Of a DNA stretch of 64,000 nucleotides, positions 8,387 to 18,003 are shown piece by piece. Position numbers and translations under genes: made by a program. Position 1 is the first letter of the stretch, and every line of letters starts with the position of its first letter. Under the pieces are notes generated by a model that was not told where the DNA came from, ran no database searches, and saw only the letters and a program-made list of their open reading frames with translations. The stretch is from the NCBI GenBank assembly GCA_032229975.1, contig JAVXVG010000003.1:16422-80421 (forward strand), read 5' to 3'. The DNA comes from JAIVGV01 sp032229975. GTDB lineage: Bacteria; Acidobacteriota; Blastocatellia; Pyrinomonadales; Pyrinomonadaceae.

Positions 8387-10167
8387 CTAAATTGTCCGTC
8401 GTTCGTTGTTCGTTGTCCGTTGGTCAATGCGCGCAAGATGTTTTCGTTGCGCGGCGTGCGTGCGAGCAGGACGAAGCCGTCTGCGCCGCCGATCTCCGGC
8501 CCCCGTTCAAAGCCGTTGAAGAAGGCCTCGATCTGCGCCCAAGTGATGCGCGGGTCGCTGCCCTCAACCCAGTATGACGCGCCGCTCGGTCGCGGCTCAA
8601 GCACGCGACGCGAGAGCCACACGTCGCCGCCCGCCTTCCACGTCTCCAGAGTCTTCGCCGCGAACTCCTCGCGCCATTGCGACGACGCCACGTCGCCGAT
8701 GGAGACGGCGGAGTAAACCGTCATCACGCGATTGAGCGGGTGGAACGGAAACTCCCACTGCAAATCCTTCAACTCTTCTTTGACCTCGACGACCACGCTC
8801 TCGCGTTTCAAGAGCGGCAGCAGCTCACGCGTCCGCGTCGTCATCTCCGACTGCCTGCGATCCAGTGTCCGGTTCGAGAGCGCGACGACGTTGACGCAGA
8901 CGAGCGCGGCGACGAAGGCCAGCACGATGGCCTTCAACAACGCGCGCCCGCGCCTCGCATCGAGCGCACACGCGAACGCGACGAAGGCCACCGGATAGAG
9001 CGGCAAGTAACGCTCCGGCGTCGTGCCCTGCCACAGCGCGGCGAAGAGCAGGATCGGCAACGCACCCAAACAGAATAGCGTGAGCACGCGTCGCCCGCGC
9101 GCGCCGCCCGAGAGCAGAAGCAACAGAGCCGACGCCGACGCCAGATAAAAGAGCGCGAGCTTCCACAGGCTCAGGCGAAAGAGATCGAACGCGCCGACCG
9201 GATTGTAAGGATCATGTAGCAGGAAGCGTTTGAACAAAACATTGTCGTGGCCGACGCTCATAAACGAACGCGCCGAGCCGAAGGCCACCTGCAACAGGCC
9301 GCGATTGTTGTCGAGTCCATGTCCTGAAGATGCGACCCACGCCTTGAGCGTCGCCAGCTCGGCGATGTGCAAGCCGAAGACGACGACGCCCGCGTAAACG
9401 AGGACGGTGATCGCGCCGCTCACGAGCGCGCCGTGAATAAACAAACGTCGGCGGCGCACGTCGTCGCCAAAGAGGATGAGCGGCGCGGCGAGCGCGACGG
9501 GCACGACCCACACGTACAAGAACCACAGGCAGACCGCGCACGCCAGCAACGCGCCTCCCACAATCGCCGTCCGCCACGTGTGCCCGACGCGCTCGCCGCC
9601 GCGCAGCATCGCGAGTAGTCCGGCGAGATAGAGCGCGAGCGCGGGGATGTAGGACGAGCCCGACTGCGTGAAGTTCAAAAAGCCGTAAGTGCAGGCGAAG
9701 CCGACCGACGATGTGACGATGATCCACTCGCGACCGGCCACGTACTCCAACACGCGACGCAGCAGCAGCACGCATGCGAGTCCGGCCACCCAGTTCGCCG
9801 CCACGAGGATGAAGAGCGCGGCGTCGCGCGCGTCGCCCGCGTAGAGCCTGCGCGCGAGTGGGCCGGTCAACACGTAGAGCGCGCAGCCGAGTGGCCGCCA
9901 GAGCAGGTGGCCGAACTCGAAGAACGAGTAGTTGCCGCGCGCATCCCACGCGGCGGGCGTGATGCGACCAGCGGCCATCCCCACGACGGAGTCTGCGTAG
10001 TAGAGCGTGTCGCCCATGAAGTTGGCGGAGGTCAAAGAAGTGACGAGCAGGTAGATGAGCGCGAGCGCGCCGTCGCGTCGCAGCGTGGCGGCCGGTGTAA
10101 GCGCGGGTCGTGGAGCGTCGTCGTGTTGCACGTCAAGTGGAGTTCGAGCGGGGCAGCGCGGGCGCAC
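8383..10167 (-). CDS. Polytopic membrane protein, GT-C (GT39-like) glycosyltransferase candidate
   Basis: 594 residues with about eleven hydrophobic segments. The first extracytoplasmic loop carries MGDTLYYADSVVGMAAGR, an acidic loop reminiscent of GT-C enzymes. A soluble C-terminal portion follows (about 440-594). The start is GTG at 10167, three bases after the TAA stop of the preceding methyltransferase gene; GTG at 10131 is an alternative. The last residues (LTNGQRTTNDGQFR) are encoded by a short tandem repeat around 8395-8425, so a repeat element seems to have extended the 3' end. It overlaps algD by 4 nt. Confidence 0.6.
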   Translation of the reverse strand: MRPRCPARTPLDVQHDDAPRPALTPAATLRRDGALALIYLLVTSLTSANFMGDTLYYADSVVGMAAGRITPAAWDARGNYSFFEFGHLLWRPLGCALYVLTGPLARRLYAGDARDAALFILVAANWVAGLACVLLLRRVLEYVAGREWIIVTSSVGFACTYGFLNFTQSGSSYIPALALYLAGLLAMLRGGERVGHTWRTAIVGGALLACAVCLWFLYVWVVPVALAAPLILFGDDVRRRRLFIHGALVSGAITVLVYAGVVVFGLHIAELATLKAWVASSGHGLDNNRGLLQVAFGSARSFMSVGHDNVLFKRFLLHDPYNPVGAFDLFRLSLWKLALFYLASASALLLLLSGGARGRRVLTLFCLGALPILLFAALWQGTTPERYLPLYPVAFVAFACALDARRGRALLKAIVLAFVAALVCVNVVALSNRTLDRRQSEMTTRTRELLPLLKRESVVVEVKEELKDLQWEFPFHPLNRVMTVYSAVSIGDVASSQWREEFAAKTLETWKAGGDVWLSRRVLEPRPSGASYWVEGSDPRITWAQIEAFFNGFERGPEIGGADGFVLLARTPRNENILRALTNGQRTTNDGQFR

Positions 10168-10168
10168 T

Positions 10169-10933
10169 TTAGTCTGTCTGCGTTTTGCGCCCGATGGCGA
10201 TGAGCGAGAGACCGAAGGGCGGCGGCAGTGTGCGCTCGATGCGCTCGGCCCACGGCGCGACGAACCGGTCGAAGACGGCGATCTGGGCCGGATTCTCTTC
10301 CGAAGTTCTTCGGATGCGGTTGTTCCAGAACCAGCCCGCCATGCCGACGACGTTCATGTAGAACGCGGCTTCGATCTCGAATCCGGCGGCGTGCATCGGC
10401 GGCAGCAAGGTCTTGCGCGTGTAGCGTCGATAGTGCTCGATGGCCCGATCCACAGTGCCGTAGAGAAACTGGAACGCGGGCACGAGGATGATCGCGCGGC
10501 CACCGGGGACAAGCGCTTCGCGCATGAACTCAAGCGCGCGCAAGTCGTCCTCGACGTGTTCGAGCACGTTCATGCAGATGATCGTGTCGAAGTTGTAAGG
10601 CTTCAACTCGGCGACGGGCGGATCGGCCAAGTCAAGCAGCATCGGATCAGCTTTGAGCTGCGTGCCCAGACGACGCTGCAAGTAGTCAACGCACATCTCG
10701 AACTTGTCGGTTGCCACGACCAGCTCGCGGTCGAGCAGCAGCTCGGTGAAGTTGCCGATCCCCGCGCCGACTTCGAGCACGCGCTCGCCGACGTAGGGCG
10801 CGATGCGGCGATACATCCAGTTTCGATAGTTGTTCGCGCGCGACATGATCTCCAGATCGGCGACCATGACGGCATCCGTGTTCTGTGTCGCACCAGCAGA
10901 GAGAGTTGCGTTATCGCTCGTCGCGTCTGTCAT
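10169..10933 (-). CDS. Class I SAM-dependent methyltransferase
   Basis: 254 residues. NYRNWMYRRIAPYVGERVLE is followed by VGAGIGNFTELLL (motif I, about 51-63), ATDKFE (acidic end of strand 2) and FDTIICMNVLEHVEDD (motif IV). The C-terminus has an aromatic and basic segment typical of membrane-associated relatives found beside dolichol-phosphate-type GT2 enzymes. It overlaps the downstream GT2 gene by ATGA (10930-10933), a strong hint that the two act together. Substrate unknown; methylation of a glycan or polyprenyl-linked sugar is inferred. Confidence 0.83.
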   Translation of the reverse strand: MTDATSDNATLSAGATQNTDAVMVADLEIMSRANNYRNWMYRRIAPYVGERVLEVGAGIGNFTELLLDRELVVATDKFEMCVDYLQRRLGTQLKADPMLLDLADPPVAELKPYNFDTIICMNVLEHVEDDLRALEFMREALVPGGRAIILVPAFQFLYGTVDRAIEHYRRYTRKTLLPPMHAAGFEIEAAFYMNVVGMAGWFWNNRIRRTSEENPAQIAVFDRFVAPWAERIERTLPPPFGLSLIAIGRKTQTD

Positions 10934-12000
10934 TCGTCGCGCCCCAATTCTCTTCTGAGTTGCGCGGCCAACTCCTCTGTGAGCACGCGCAGTTGATAGT
11001 CCAACTCCTGCGAGCGGCGCGCGATGGTGTGCAGCACCAGCCCGACCGTGAGCGAGAGCATTCCTGCAAGCACCAGCCCGACAGCGAGCACCGCCGACGG
11101 CAGACGGGCCACCAAACCCGTCTCGAAAAATTCATAGACGATGACCGCACCCGGCACGATGCCGAGCAACGTGAGCACGAGGCCCGCCGCGCCGAAGAAG
11201 GTCAGAGGCTTGTAGTCGCGCAGCAGCGCGAGGATCGTCGAGAGGATGCGCATGCCGTCGTGCGTGATGCGAATCTTCGAGAAGCTGCCTTCGGGCCGGC
11301 TCGTCAGATCGCATGGCACTTCAACGATGCGGAAGCCGCGTTCGAGCGCCTTGATCGTCAGTTCCGTCTCGGTCTCGAAGCCGCCGCCGAAGAGGGGCAG
11401 GCCCTTGACGAATTCGCGGCTGAAGGCGCGATAGCCGGAGAGCATGTCGGTGATCTTCACCTTGAAGGTCGAGTTGAGCACGGAGAGGAAGACGCGATTG
11501 CCGAGCCGGTTGAGCGACTTGAACTCGCTCCGCGCGCTCTCGTGCAGACGCGAGCCGACGACCATGTCCGCCTCGCCACTGAGCACGGGCGCGACGAGCT
11601 TGTGCACATCCGCCGCCGGATACGTGCCGTCGCCGTCCACCATGACGTAGATGTCCGCATCCACCCGGCGGAACATCGTCTGCACGACGTAGCCCTTGCC
11701 CTGTCGCGTCTCGCGCGCGACGACCGCGCCCGCGCCGCGTGCCTCTTCCGCCGTGCGGTCGGTCGAGTTGTTGTCGAAGACGTAGATGACCGCCTCCGGC
11801 AACTCTGTGCGAAACTGTCGCACGACTTCGGCGACCGTCAGCTCTTCGTTGTAACACGGGATCAAAACGGCGACGCGAGGCGCGCGCGGCGCACGTGAGC
11901 GCGCATTAACCGATGCTGACTCTCTCGCACGCGTCGGCTCGATAGTCGTTATCGCTTCCGCACTCGACACTTCATCAACCATGAGCGTCTCGCTCGCCAT
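10930..12000 (-). CDS. GT2 polyprenyl-phosphate sugar transferase with C-terminal membrane helices
   Basis: 356 residues. The GT-A domain has VAVLIPCYNEELTVAEVV, FDNNSTDRTAEEA, the DXD-like MVDGDGTYPA and FGGGFETETELTIKA. Two hydrophobic helices near the C-terminus (about 270-320) are followed by a possible coiled coil. This architecture is that of DPM1/DPG-synthase relatives, which charge polyprenyl phosphate with mannose or glucose. Such a donor would serve the GT-C enzymes at 2292 and 8383 (inference). The ATG at 12000 has a GGAGA site upstream. The N-terminal 40 residues are low-complexity. Confidence 0.82.
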   Translation of the reverse strand: MASETLMVDEVSSAEAITTIEPTRARESASVNARSRAPRAPRVAVLIPCYNEELTVAEVVRQFRTELPEAVIYVFDNNSTDRTAEEARGAGAVVARETRQGKGYVVQTMFRRVDADIYVMVDGDGTYPAADVHKLVAPVLSGEADMVVGSRLHESARSEFKSLNRLGNRVFLSVLNSTFKVKITDMLSGYRAFSREFVKGLPLFGGGFETETELTIKALERGFRIVEVPCDLTSRPEGSFSKIRITHDGMRILSTILALLRDYKPLTFFGAAGLVLTLLGIVPGAVIVYEFFETGLVARLPSAVLAVGLVLAGMLSLTVGLVLHTIARRSQELDYQLRVLTEELAAQLRRELGRDE

Positions 12001-12033
12001 CGAAGTTTCTCCAAACGCGCAAGCGCGTCGCCG

Positions 12034-13299
12034 TTACCCCGCAGCTTCAAACTGATTCGCTCCGAGTCGCGCTGCGGAGTCCTTCGCCGCACGTCCCGCG
12101 CGGGCCTGTTCGCACAGCGCGGCGAACTCCGTCGCCACACCGGCCCAACCGTACTTCTCTCTTACCAATCCGGCCGCGCGCGCCGCAAGCGAACGCGCAA
12201 ACTCTTCGTCCGTCAACACGCGCACGACCGACGAGGCGAACTCTTCTGGCGTATCGGCAATCAGCAACTCCGAGCCGTCACTGACGGGCAAGCCTTCGGC
12301 CCCGATTGTCGTCGAGACGATGGGCAACTCCATCGCCATCGCCTCATAAATCTTCAGACGCGTGCCGCCGCCCACGCGGATCGGCACGACGTATGCGCTC
12401 GCACGCTCCATGTACGGGCGCACGTCTTCGACACGGCCCGTCACGATGATCGACGCATCGCGTCGGCTCTGCTCGATGAGACTCGGAAAGGGATCGCGAC
12501 CGACGACCGTGAGCGTTACGTCAGGCACGGATTGCTTGATACGCGGCAGCACATCCTTGATGAAGAACTGCATCGCGTCCTCATTCGGCAACCAATCCAT
12601 CGAGCCCGTGAAGACGAGATTGTGCGGCTCGCGCGTGTTCGTACTCACTGGTCGGAAGAAGTCCGTGTCAACGCCCGTCGGCACGTCTGACACGTTCTCC
12701 ACGCCATACTCGCGACGCATCATCTCCGCATCGGCGCGCGAGACGGCGACGACCGAGTCGAAACGTCGGCACGCGGCGCGCTCGTAGGCCAGAGCCTTGC
12801 GCCACTGCTCGCGCAGGTAAATTTTCTTGAGCACGTTCGACTGCACCTCGTAGTGTCTTTGCCAGATCATCGCCTCGACGTTGTGCTGGAAGAGCACGGC
12901 GGCGAGCGGCAGGCCCGCAGGCACGTTCACGCTCGGATTCAAAAAATCGCAGACGAGCACGTCGAACTGTTCACGCGCGATCAAAGTTTCAATCTCGCGA
13001 CGCATCGACGCAGAGACGTACTTCTGCATGAAGTAGGGCAAGGGCGAGACAACGTTACGCGCCAGCTCCGCATAGAACGCGGCGGAGAACTTCGCGCGTG
13101 TGTTGTGCGGCACGCAGACGAGTTCGTGGCAATACTCCGTCGCCCGCTCGTGCGCGTCTGCGGAGGCTGTGCCGTCGTCGAGCGTCAGATAGGTGATGTG
13201 ATGAGCGCGCTTGAGTGCGCGCAGCATCTGGTACGTGCGAATCTTCCCGCCCTTATCGACCGGGTGCAGCAGTTCGGTTTTGAGCCAGAGAATGTGCAA
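12034..13299 (-). CDS. GT4-family glycosyltransferase
   Basis: 421 residues, GT-B fold. The N-terminus MHILWLKTELLHPVDKGGK carries the glycine-rich acceptor-side loop. The nucleotide-sugar half has VFTGSMDWLPNEDAMQFF, VGRDPFPS, and VPIRVGGGTRLKIYEAMAME with the E-x7-E-type motif. Resemblance is to sugar transferases of exosortase-associated EPS loci. The start is TTG at 13299, supported by the family-typical N-terminus rather than by a strong ribosome-binding site. The 126-bp gap before it contains micro-repeats. Confidence 0.85.
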   Translation of the reverse strand: MHILWLKTELLHPVDKGGKIRTYQMLRALKRAHHITYLTLDDGTASADAHERATEYCHELVCVPHNTRAKFSAAFYAELARNVVSPLPYFMQKYVSASMRREIETLIAREQFDVLVCDFLNPSVNVPAGLPLAAVLFQHNVEAMIWQRHYEVQSNVLKKIYLREQWRKALAYERAACRRFDSVVAVSRADAEMMRREYGVENVSDVPTGVDTDFFRPVSTNTREPHNLVFTGSMDWLPNEDAMQFFIKDVLPRIKQSVPDVTLTVVGRDPFPSLIEQSRRDASIIVTGRVEDVRPYMERASAYVVPIRVGGGTRLKIYEAMAMELPIVSTTIGAEGLPVSDGSELLIADTPEEFASSVVRVLTDEEFARSLAARAAGLVREKYGWAGVATEFAALCEQARAGRAAKDSAARLGANQFEAAG

Positions 13300-13425
13300 G
13301 GACAGCTTTCGGTTTTCAGTTTTCAGCTAATGGATGATTAATTGTTAGCTTGCTTTCAGTGCTGCGACTTTGAGGGCCGCCTCTCTGATATCTGAAGTTT
13401 TCAGATGTGAAATTTGAGATCTCGA
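13300..13425. repeat. Intergenic micro-repeat spacer
   Basis: An A/T-richer spacer containing two close copies of a TTTTCAG word (13309-13328) and a perfect short palindrome ATCTGAA-GTT-TTCAGAT at 13390-13406. It sits between the stop of the amidotransferase gene and the TTG start of the GT4 gene. It is the same kind of spacer seen at several other junctions, although its word differs. Confidence 0.45.
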
Positions 13426-15384
13426 TCATGCGGGCGCGACGGCGAACTCGCGCGCCGGTTCGTGCGCGGCCACCTGTTCGCCGTCAACGAAGCGGCGCAG
13501 CCACATCTCGAAGTTGACGAGGGCCCACAGGCGTTCGGCGTGATTCTCGCCCGCATCGTGTCGTGCGACGAGCGTGCGCACGTAGTCGCGCTCGAAGATG
13601 CCGCGCTCCGATGCGCGCGCGCTCAAGACGTACTCTTCGATCACATGTTTGTATTCGCCGCGAAACCACTTGCCCACAGGCACTGGGAAGCCCATTTTTT
13701 TACGCGCGAGGATCGGCGCAGGCAGCACATCGCGCATCGCGCGGCGCAAGACGTACTTCGTCGTCCACCCGCGCCTCAGCTTCAGACGCACGGGCAAACG
13801 CACGGTAAACTCGACGAGCTTGTGATCGAGAAACGGCACGCGACTCTCGATTGATGCGGCCATCGACATCTGATCCTGCTTCATCAACAACTCGTGCAAG
13901 TAGGTCTTCGTGTCGGCGTAGAGCATCCGGTTCAGAGTCGAATCGGCGTTGGCCGTCTCGAAGTAGCGACGCATATCTCGATATGGATCGAGTGTGCCCG
14001 CGCGCGCTTTCGTCTCCGTGCTTAGCAGGTCGCGCTGCATCGCGCGATTGAAGACGGCGAAGTTGTCGAAGTAAACGCTCTCGATGTCGGGCGCGAGACA
14101 CAGGAACGTGCGCGTTAATTTCTGACGGACGGTGGAAGCGACGGGCAACGCGCGTATGCGTCGCTCGACGAGTTGACGCAAGCGTGCAGGCGCGAGCCGG
14201 TTGTAGGTAGGCCCGGCGGCGAGGTTGTAGAGCGTGCGCGCGTAACGCTCGTAGCCGCCGAGCAACTCGTCGCTGCCCTCGCCCGTGAGTACGACCTTGA
14301 CGTGCTCCGATGCCAAGCGCGAGACGAAGTAGAGCGGCACGCTCGAAGGATGGGCCAATGGCTCGTCCTCCTGCCACACCATGCGCGGCAGCGCGTCGAA
14401 GAACTCTGCGGGCGAGACGATGATCTCGTGATGATCCGTCTTGAACTTCTCCGCGACCATGCGCGCGTAAGTCAACTCGTTCGCCTCGCGCTCTGCGAAC
14501 GCGACCGAAAAAGTTTTGATCGGCTCCGAGACCATCCCGCTCATCACCGCCGCGATTGCCGACGAATCGATCCCGCCCGACAGAAACATTCCGAGCGGCA
14601 CGTCGGCCATCAAACGCAGGCGCACCGAAGTGCGAAACAACTCCGACCACTCCTCGATCAAATCCTCGTCGCGTCGCGCGCCTTCCGCGCCCTCCTCTGC
14701 GAAGCTCACGTCCCAGTATTGTTTGATCTCGACCGATCCATCTTCGCGCCACAACATGGTGTGTCCGGGCGGCAAGCGACGCACGTTCGCGAACAGCGTC
14801 TCGTCGTTCGACGTGCCGTGATTCGCCAAATAATCCGGCAGCGCGGCGTAGTTAATTTCGGGCCGGACGGCGCGCGCTTCAATCAACGCTTTGATCTCGG
14901 AGGCGAAGTAGAGCGAGCCATCGCTAGTGTGAACGTAATAGAGCGGCTTGACGCCGAGCCGGTCGCGCGCGATGAACAACTCGCGTTTATGAGTGTCCCA
15001 GATGGCGAACGCGAACATCCCGCGCAAGTGTTCGACGCAACGCGCACCGTGCTCTTCGTAGAGATGCAGGATCGTCTCCGTGTCGCAGTGCGTCTGGTAG
15101 CGATGGCCGCGCGCTTCGAGCGTGGCGCGATAGTCAGCGTGGTTATAGACCTCGCCGTTATAGACGATGTGCAGCGCGCCGTCCTCGTTCGTCATCGGCT
15201 GATGGCCGGCGGCAACGTCCACGATGCTCAAGCGGCGATGGCCGAGCCCGACCGCGCCAGAGACGAACACGCCCGCATCGTCGGGCCCTCGATGCGTCAA
15301 CACGTCGCGCATACGCGTGATCGTACGCTCGTCCGCCGCGCGCCCCGAACGTCTTGAGAATGCGATGCCGTTAATTCCGCACAT
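13426..15384 (-). CDS. Asparagine synthase-type glutamine amidotransferase (copy 1)
   Basis: 652 residues when started at MCGINGI, so that Cys2 becomes the N-terminal nucleophile of the class II glutaminase domain; upstream in-frame codons would bury it. The glutaminase part shows RGPDD, YNGEVYNH and FAFAIWD. The synthetase part has the ATP-pyrophosphatase loop LSGGIDSSAIAAV (near residue 260) and a SRVPFLDHKLVEF motif. The family transfers ammonia from glutamine to an acyl-adenylate. In glycan loci such proteins (for example WbpS) amidate uronic acids, which would fit the algD product; free asparagine synthesis is the alternative. It is one of four in this window. Confidence 0.88.
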   Translation of the reverse strand: MCGINGIAFSRRSGRAADERTITRMRDVLTHRGPDDAGVFVSGAVGLGHRRLSIVDVAAGHQPMTNEDGALHIVYNGEVYNHADYRATLEARGHRYQTHCDTETILHLYEEHGARCVEHLRGMFAFAIWDTHKRELFIARDRLGVKPLYYVHTSDGSLYFASEIKALIEARAVRPEINYAALPDYLANHGTSNDETLFANVRRLPPGHTMLWREDGSVEIKQYWDVSFAEEGAEGARRDEDLIEEWSELFRTSVRLRLMADVPLGMFLSGGIDSSAIAAVMSGMVSEPIKTFSVAFAEREANELTYARMVAEKFKTDHHEIIVSPAEFFDALPRMVWQEDEPLAHPSSVPLYFVSRLASEHVKVVLTGEGSDELLGGYERYARTLYNLAAGPTYNRLAPARLRQLVERRIRALPVASTVRQKLTRTFLCLAPDIESVYFDNFAVFNRAMQRDLLSTETKARAGTLDPYRDMRRYFETANADSTLNRMLYADTKTYLHELLMKQDQMSMAASIESRVPFLDHKLVEFTVRLPVRLKLRRGWTTKYVLRRAMRDVLPAPILARKKMGFPVPVGKWFRGEYKHVIEEYVLSARASERGIFERDYVRTLVARHDAGENHAERLWALVNFEMWLRRFVDGEQVAAHEPAREFAVAPA

Positions 15385-15445
15385 GAGCAGTTGATGGCAA
15401 GTAACTAGTAGTGAGCAAGCAGTCTTTATCGCCGTCCAATTTTTA

Positions 15446-17905
15446 TTACTGACTGACGTTTGCATAACTGTCGTCGAATTGGAGACGACGACTCTCCGTG
15501 TCGGTCTCGACGATCAAGTTCATCCCGTCGCGGCGCGCGAACGCGAACGCAACCGGCGCGCGCTCTGCAATGATCGACTGCCCGTCGAGCAGGCAGTTGC
15601 GACCATTGATGAGCAACATCTCCACGAGAGCATCATCTCTATCAAAGCGCGCCCACGTCCATTCAAAATCAGAGACCAATCGTTCGGCATCAGCCGAACT
15701 ATCACGGCGCATCAACAGCACGTCGCGGCCCGATGCGTGTCGCAACTCATAGCCATCGCCGCCCGCAACGCTCATACGTCGCACGCGCGAGTCGTGCGCG
15801 ACAGGGGCCGGTAACATGAAGGTGACGAACTCTTGCGCGCCTTCGCCTTCGACAGTATAGCGGCACACGGGCGCGTGCGTGCGCGCGCCGTAGCAGCGTG
15901 ACACCCAGCCTTGATCCGCGTGCCACGCGCCCGCGCCGCCGAACGTGCAAAGCGTCAACGCGCTCTCGCCTTCAGAGGCGACGCGCACGTTTGGCGCATC
16001 GTCGTCATTCGCATCGATCAATGGCTCAACTCCGTGCGCGAAATGAAAGTTCAGATCATAGCGGTGCATGCCCGCCGACTGTACACGGTCGCGCACGATC
16101 CAGTAGTCGCGTTTGAGGAAGAGGATGGCCCGCTCGTAACTCTCATGTCCGTCGAGACGCGCGTAGCCATCGTGCTCGCCCGCGAAATAGTCGAAGCGCG
16201 CGTGCGTGTGCCAAGCCTGTGTGCGCGCGTCGGCGACGTGATGCCAACGGAAGGGGCCTGCCGGAGTGGACGAAGACGCGCCGTCAATCGCGAGCGTGTT
16301 GTGCGCCTGCGAGCCGCGAAAGTAGTTGCGCCAGACGCTTGCGCCGGTGTAGGTGTACGTGCCCGGATCGACGAGGAGCGTGCGACCGCGCGCAGAGAGA
16401 TCGAAGGAGAGCGCGTCGGCGTGCGCGTGTGCGTAGTTGAGCGATGACGCGCCGTGCGCGCCGCCGTCGATGAGCATGAAGTTATCATCACTCGTCCAAC
16501 CATCGCGCAGACAGTAGTAGCCGCCTTCGCGAAAAGCGCGCGAGGTCGAAGGCGGCTCGTGCGCCGCGAGCGCATCGTAAGCGCGCAGGCCTTTGACGCC
16601 CAAGAGCCAGAGCAGTGATTCGGGCGCATCATTCGCGACGTGCTTATAATCGCCGCGACCGAACAGGGCAGCGGCCACGGCGAGCGTCGCGCGAAAATCA
16701 TCGGGCGCGCGGTCGTCGAGCGGCGCGAGTCGGCCGCCGTCGTCGTCGCCGACGAGAGGCGTCGTGCCGTCGGGTCGCGTGATGTACATCAAGTGATCGA
16801 GCAGCGCGGCCAGCTTCTCTTCGAGCTTGCGATGCGCGGACGCAGACAACTGATCGTCTCTGTTAATTCGCGCGAGCAGAAGGAAGTGCGTGTAGAAATC
16901 TGCGGTGTAGCGTTGATAGTAGGTTGAGCGTTCGAGATAGACGCCGTCTGCGAGAACGTGTCGATCAAGTTGTTCGACAAGTATGCGCGCGCCGAGGTTG
17001 CGCCATCGCTTGGCGCGTTTGAATTCGGGCAGCAGCGAGCCGATGTAGTAGAGACCGAGGGCCTCGCCCGTGAGGTGCGTGTTCGGCGAGAAGTAGGTCG
17101 AGAGATACGTCTCGACGTGGCGCGCGTGCAGGTAGAGAGACTTGAGAACGCGCACATAGAGCGCGGGCGTGATTGTCTGTGAGCCACGGAAGAACTGGAG
17201 CGACCAGAGCCAAGAGATCGCGCGGAAGGAGACTTCGAGACTGCTGGCCCAGTTGATGCCGAGCTTCGGCGGGTTCGCGTCGAGCCACGACGAGACTTGC
17301 GCGACGAACGTCTCCGCGTAAGTTTCGTCGCACGTTTGCCAGTAGGCCCGACCGAGCGTCATGAAGTGCTGTTGACGATTCAACTCCCAAGTGAACTTCT
17401 TATCGCCCGCCACGCGCGGATCGAGAAAATCGATCTCGCTCCAATGCGCGAGCGGCGCGCGCAGGCCCGACGTGGGTTCGAGATGCCAATCGATGGGCCT
17501 GCCGAAATCTAGATCGCGCAAGCCCAAGAGATCGAACTTCCCCATCCTGATCGACTCCCCACGTGCGACCAGAGACGAGCGAGCCTGCGCGCCGAAGCGT
17601 CGTTGCAGCTCGGCGCGCGTTGCCGTTGGATCGTCGAAGGCGGCGAAGAAGCGCGGTGTCGCGCGCGTGCGAAAATGTGCGAGCAGAGTTTCGGCCGTCG
17701 GCGTCGCACCGTCGAACTGATCCAATGAGAGCAGACGGAAGAACGCTTGATCGGTCGGGACGCGACTCTGTGCGGAGAGACCCGCGCGCTCGGCTCGTGC
17801 GCAGAGGGCCTGTGCCCCGCGCACGCGCAACTCCTCTGCGCTTCGACCGCGCAGCTTTCGCAGCTTGCTGAGCACTCCGCTCTCCGTGTCGGCCGAGACT
17901 CCCAT
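15446..17905 (-). CDS. Heparinase II/III-family polysaccharide lyase-like protein
   Basis: 819 residues from ATG 17905 (GTG at 17959 is possible but relatives begin near the later codon). The N-terminal half is the alpha/alpha-toroid domain, with SPNTHLTGEALGLYYIGSLL and ERSTYYQRYTADFYTHFLLL carrying the conserved N, H and Y residues. The C-terminal half has NYAHAHADALSFDLSARG and LLVDPGTYTYTG, the typical heparinase II/III block. These enzymes beta-eliminate uronic-acid polymers. No clear signal peptide is visible, as in many EPS-locus members. A role in trimming or degrading the uronate-containing product is inferred. Confidence 0.87.
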   Translation of the reverse strand: MGVSADTESGVLSKLRKLRGRSAEELRVRGAQALCARAERAGLSAQSRVPTDQAFFRLLSLDQFDGATPTAETLLAHFRTRATPRFFAAFDDPTATRAELQRRFGAQARSSLVARGESIRMGKFDLLGLRDLDFGRPIDWHLEPTSGLRAPLAHWSEIDFLDPRVAGDKKFTWELNRQQHFMTLGRAYWQTCDETYAETFVAQVSSWLDANPPKLGINWASSLEVSFRAISWLWSLQFFRGSQTITPALYVRVLKSLYLHARHVETYLSTYFSPNTHLTGEALGLYYIGSLLPEFKRAKRWRNLGARILVEQLDRHVLADGVYLERSTYYQRYTADFYTHFLLLARINRDDQLSASAHRKLEEKLAALLDHLMYITRPDGTTPLVGDDDGGRLAPLDDRAPDDFRATLAVAAALFGRGDYKHVANDAPESLLWLLGVKGLRAYDALAAHEPPSTSRAFREGGYYCLRDGWTSDDNFMLIDGGAHGASSLNYAHAHADALSFDLSARGRTLLVDPGTYTYTGASVWRNYFRGSQAHNTLAIDGASSSTPAGPFRWHHVADARTQAWHTHARFDYFAGEHDGYARLDGHESYERAILFLKRDYWIVRDRVQSAGMHRYDLNFHFAHGVEPLIDANDDDAPNVRVASEGESALTLCTFGGAGAWHADQGWVSRCYGARTHAPVCRYTVEGEGAQEFVTFMLPAPVAHDSRVRRMSVAGGDGYELRHASGRDVLLMRRDSSADAERLVSDFEWTWARFDRDDALVEMLLINGRNCLLDGQSIIAERAPVAFAFARRDGMNLIVETDTESRRLQFDDSYANVSQ

Positions 17906-18003
17906 TCGTGTCTTTCGTTTCAGTCGTCGAGTAGCAGGCTTGTCTGTGCGTTGGGCCACCTGCTCGCGTTCAGATCGTCACAGCGATCATCTCTATTCAG
18001 TCG

